From assembly GCA_024516155.1 (NCBI GenBank), contig JAJJXM010000017.1, forward strand, positions 186,001 to 250,000: a stretch of 64,000 nt of DNA, in the 5' to 3' direction. Source of the DNA: Pyronema omphalodes (Eukaryota > Ascomycota > Pezizomycetes > Pezizales > Pyronemataceae). The position numbers were made by a program, and so were the translations under genes. A model generated the notes under the pieces. That model worked only from the letters and a program-made list of their open reading frames with translations. It was not told the origin of the DNA and searched no databases. Shown one piece after another: positions 60,201 to 64,000 of this stretch. The stretch's first letter is position 1. Each line of letters starts with the position of its first letter.

Positions 60201-62938
60201 TGGCAGATACGACTATGGTGGATGCATTGTCACCGACGACTCAGTCTGTATTCTCGCAGAATCCCCCGCCAACTACTTCCCCTTTTGCAAGGCCGGGTGT
60301 AGGGGTTATGGCTTCACAGAAGCCAATCCCCAAGAATGTATTCGGGGGTATGCCTGGTTCATCTTCAGCTTCCCAGAGCAAAAATCTCACCTCGCCAGCA
60401 AAGATCACAGATCTTCCTTTTGGCCTGATCCAGGGTAAGTCTGCAGTTATGACAGCGCCGCCAGCACATACTGTCACTCGGAAACCAGGACCAGTGGCGA
60501 AGTCACTACCAGCTGCGGCGCCATTGATCACTGCCACGCCAGTCACTGCTTCATCGATTCAGACAGCTCCTACCAAGCCGTCTGAATTTAACTTGGCCCA
60601 AGCTGTGATGGCATATCAAGTACCCTCGGCAACAACCCCAGCTGTAGTATCACCGGCATCGGGAACTTCCAACTCGTTGTCAGTAGCGGTGCCTCCTCCG
60701 CTATCTGCTAGACTCACGGATATCGAAGTAGAAGTACAAAAGAGAATCGCCAAACTGCTCGGTACATCCCAACCAGCAACAACAGCCGATCTCTCTTCAA
60801 ATGCTTTTCCTCAGCCTTCCCTAGCCCCAGGCTTGGATAAGAATTTGTTTTCAGGAAAAGGCGATGCTGGTACTCGCGGCAACGGAGAAGGTGATAAAGC
60901 GGAGAAGAATAATCATGAAGGCGGGGCAGAAAAAGGATTTGTCAAACCAAAACCCAAGGTTACTTGGTCCCTGCCATCCACATCTGAAGGCCCCAAAGCC
61001 CGTCCTCGCCGCTCAGCAGATACGAAACCAGAAAGGAAGACAAGCAAAACGTCCTTCAGTCTTTCCGGTACAACTGCCAAAGCTACCGCTCCAGCATCCG
61101 GATCTTCACCGCGGGCAACAATGCCACTCAAAGAAGCTGGGAAGGTCCCCACACCATCATCCCCAGGGGAGCCGAAACTCATCAAGTCAACGTTGTTGAA
61201 CATTGAGCAGGTTCCCGCTAATGGTACTCCGGTGATCGATAATGCTAAGGGAAAGGAGAAGGCGAAAGAAAGCGTGAGCTTCCAGGAGTACATGGATAAG
61301 CAGCGGGCGAAACACGCTGCTGAAGCTGTATGTCAGCCTAATCTTTCATCCCGAGATGCTGAGAAACCATCACCGACGCCGTTGACGAGTGTTCCACTGG
61401 CACCACCAATCCTGCTCGAAGCTTGGGAGACTGAGCTTGAAGGCTTGATGAAGGATGGCCTGATCTCCAGAGACCTTGTTGACAAGATATCGACAGGAGA
61501 TGAGTGGTTGCATAGAGGTCAGGACTTTGTGCGAACAAGGCCACTAACGCCGAGGGAGATCGAGTTCCGAGAGTATCAGCGGATTAACGATATGTATAAG
61601 CATAGCGTTGCCAAGGCTGATACGCGGTGGTTGAAGGAGAAGAAAAAGGCCGTGTATGAGAATTTCTTAGCCACTTACAGCTTCGAGTACAAGCAGTGGA
61701 AGAGCGGCCAGAAGGTTAAGCAGTCCCAGAAGGTAAGAATGCTGACTCCACATCCTTTTTTGGTTATGTACTAATGCTTTGGATAGCTTCTTCCAGCTGC
61801 TGTAGGCAAGCCTCAGCAAAAACACTCTCCAGTCCAAAAGGCAGCAAGTTCTGCCGTAACCAAGGAACCACCAGTGCCAACACCCAGACGAAAAACGCAG
61901 AAGAGGGCAAGCGTTGGATCCACGCAAGCCGGCGATTCGTCGTCCACCGACCCTTCACCAGCTACCGAGGTTCTTGTACCCACGGAGCCATTCTGGAAAC
62001 CCAGCACCGCGGAGCAGAGGGTTATAGAAGTACCCCAGAAGCCTGAGATCTTACCAAGGAAGGTGATCTCAGATGATCTCAACATCGTGTACAACGGGCT
62101 TCGCGACAGAGGATACAGCGTTGATGCGGTTAACAGCGCCATAGAATATGCTAGGAAGGGTCCGAAGGATTGGGATATACCCACCGTGGAGGCAGCTGAA
62201 GCGTGGATACAAGCTGGAATGGTAGTGCCAAAGGGACCAGAAGACTGGATGTTCGGTGAAAAGACTGTAGCGAAGGCACCTCCTGCACGTGACTATGGTC
62301 TAAGAGGAGGCCCTTTGTTGTACGAGGACTTCGAGGAGATCTGGGCGGAAGAAGCAGCTGAGAAAGCTGCGAAGGCTAAGGCCGAGGAGGCGAAGAGGGC
62401 TGCAGAAAACCGCAGTCGCCTACAAGTCGTCGAAAGGCCCAGACGCCCGGTATCCTTCGAGTACAAGCGGCTACCGGATATAGCCCCAGCCCCGATTCAC
62501 CGGCCCACAAATCTTCTAAGGCACTCGGTTGACTATCTGGATGTCCAATATTCAGATCTGACTGATGTTGAGAGAAGTCAGGGTAAGAGAGCGGCTTTGC
62601 CTCATCTCGAAACCTTGAAGATCCGGGCACCGAGAGAGGGACGGTCAATGGATCACCCAAAGATTGTCGACGAGTACATCCAGACACTCAGAGAGAAATA
62701 CGAGAAGATCAGGATGTCCAAGACGCCTGATCCAGTATACTCACAATCACCCGGTGTAAAGATCATGGAGGATAAGTCCCAGGGGCCATATGATCACGGA
62801 TTCACGAAGGGACTGATTCGTAGCGCGGTGACTGGCGCTGTAAGCGCGGCCGCTACTGCTGGTGTATTTGCTGTTGTTAGTGGCTTGTACCACAGATTCT
62901 TGGGCGGGGAAGGAAATATTGAGGGGAAGCTTGCGTAA
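57238..62938 (+). CDS. Giant Pro/Thr/Ala-rich repeat protein with C-terminal hydrophobic segment
   Basis: I do not recognise a family. My model has exons 57238-57260, 57343-61732 and 61787-62938 (1,854 residues); introns begin GTAAGG and GTAAGA, the second with a TACTAAT branch. The N-terminus is Lys-rich (MVNNKKKMHKKS). Residues about 40-1300 are Pro/Thr/Ala/Ser/Val-rich and disordered, with internal repeats: ITDVSFG (576), ITDLPFG (about 851 and 1029), ADTTMLDA/ADTTMVDA (about 490 and 963), and NPF-containing stretches near 407 and 910-930. Residues about 1350-1500 are charged and helical with a Lys-rich run. After that, an ordered stretch (about 1530-1600, IVYNGLRDRGYSVDAV...) leads to an Ala/Lys/Glu helix (about 1630-1650). 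A hydrophobic Ala/Gly/Val segment (about 1815-1843) near the end could be a tail anchor. Role unknown. Confidence 0.85.
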
Positions 62939-64000
62939 GCTTGGAATCTCCGCCACCCGATCGGCCGGAACATTGAAAATATTGTTTGTAATTTTTTGTA
63001 ATATCGAGTATCAGAATCCATCATTTTATTTTCGGATACCATAAAAAGTAGTAATTTGATATTTACATTCCCGAGTCATGCAGGATGTTTTCGGTAAAAC
63101 TGAGATCATGTATTTGCACCTGTGAAGTACAGCCAATGTCTTCCGAATATCGGCTGTTTGAATGACCTTTGTCCATAAGACTGGCTAGAGTATCTAGAAA
63201 CATGCTGTTTTACATTTGTATAGGATGAATACATCGTGAACACTCACTTCATCCTCCATCAGGATGATATGCATATTTCAGGTTTGATGTTTTTGAACGT
63301 TCCCAAGCTTAAGATTATGACGTAAGTCATGTGTGGAGCTGTAGTGCGTAAGCGTATTTGTCATGTTTAATAGCATAAATATTGTGAATAATCACTTCAT
63401 CCTCTATCTGGATGATATGCATATTTGAGGTTTAATTTTTTTGAATGTTCCTGACCTTAAGAAGATGACGTAGGTCCGTTGCAGAGCTGCAATGCGTAAC
63501 TCTGTCTGTAATAGTTAATTGTTCTACGTAAATGTCTGTCGATTATAAGGAGAATCAATAAGGAGGACTATTGTGTTGGGATACGCTCTGTACCACAGGA
63601 TTGACCAGAGTACATGGAAACGTTTCTTTTTCCATTCTTTATGATAGGACGAATACATGTTATGGATATTTCTTTATTGAAAAATATGCTGACCGAGGTC
63701 TAAAAGGCCCACGCAGGAATATATGTCATGGTCATCTAAGTATTTATACTATCCGCCGGACATAGAGAGCTGAAATTCGTTATTTACACCAGTAAAGCAC
63801 TGCAAGTGTCTGGCAATTCTAAATCACCACGTACTGCCTTTTTGATTCTAAACAATAGCAGTCGTTTGTATCAGTCTTATGGCGACAGTTATCCAGAATA
63901 TGAGTAAAAAGGCATCTGTAGTTGACTGGACGAAGAATGGATATATCAAGACATCACGTCCTTACCTCGATCGGGTGATATGCATTGTTTAACTGCAAGA
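62939..64000. other. Terminal spacer with degenerate duplicated repeats
   Basis: Two imperfect copies of a roughly 140-bp unit (about 63228-63360 and 63365-63505) share CACTTCATCCTC, GGATGATATGCATATTT, TTGAA(C/T)GTTCC and CTTAAG ... ATGACGTA. A third, weaker copy begins near 63575. The part 63281-63333 resembles the inverted 2724-2770 segment. No frame has a recognisable domain; the gene content beyond the right edge is unknown. Confidence 0.55.
63228..63505 (-). repeat. Two tandem roughly 140-bp units related to the 2.7-kb retroelement tail
   Basis: The first unit contains TTTGATGTTTTTGAACGTTCCCA, then CTTAAGATTATGACGTAAG, which matches most positions of the reverse complement of 2724-2770. 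The second unit keeps the same order but is more diverged. Minus orientation is set relative to the 2.7-kb copy. Confidence 0.6.

Overview
The window looks like nuclear DNA of a filamentous ascomycete (Pezizomycotina). The genes have short spliceosomal introns (about 55-250 nt) with GTATGT/GTAAGT-type donors and CTAAC/ACTAAT-type branch sites. Two products are typical of fungi: an AA11-type chitin-active LPMO and an HSPA12-like HSP70. The very high density of micro- and minisatellites and long poly(C)/poly(G) runs would suit a repeat-rich lineage such as nematode-trapping Orbiliomycetes, but that placement is only a guess.

Nine protein-coding genes can be supported, all with exon models read from splice signals and frame continuity. 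In order they are: a carnosine N-methyltransferase-like enzyme (7102-8683, +); an AA11-type secreted LPMO with a low-complexity tail (11160-12756, +); an HSPA12-like HSP70 ATPase with a Pro/Gln-rich N-terminus (18073-20521, -); a poly-Gln/coiled-coil protein of unknown function (27037-29485, -); a C2H2 zinc-finger protein (32486-34649, +); an auxin-efflux-carrier-family transporter (42299-44014, +); a choline/ethanolamine kinase (47177-49172, +); a small secreted 8-cysteine protein (51215-51813, -); and a 1,854-residue, internally repetitive, disordered protein with a C-terminal hydrophobic segment (57238-62938, +). They do not form a visible pathway or cluster. They read as ordinary housekeeping and secreted-protein genes scattered among repeat-rich spacers.

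Mobile DNA lies at 0.4-2.8 kb and 53.7-55.5 kb. The first block is a 5'-truncated, stop-containing LINE ORF2/RNase H remnant followed by a non-autonomous hAT-like element (1448-2342) with perfect 22-bp inverted termini and an exact 8-bp target duplication. The second is a 1,753-bp candidate foldback-like element (53724-55476). Its terminal inverted repeats enclose two large arrays of a GGTGTTTA-type motif, and I do not recognise it as a described family. The spacers at 12.8-18.0, 21.7-27.0, 34.7-42.0 and 44.0-47.2 kb are gene-poor and dominated by tandem repeats with 3-14 bp units. Many of the long open frames there are repeat artefacts.
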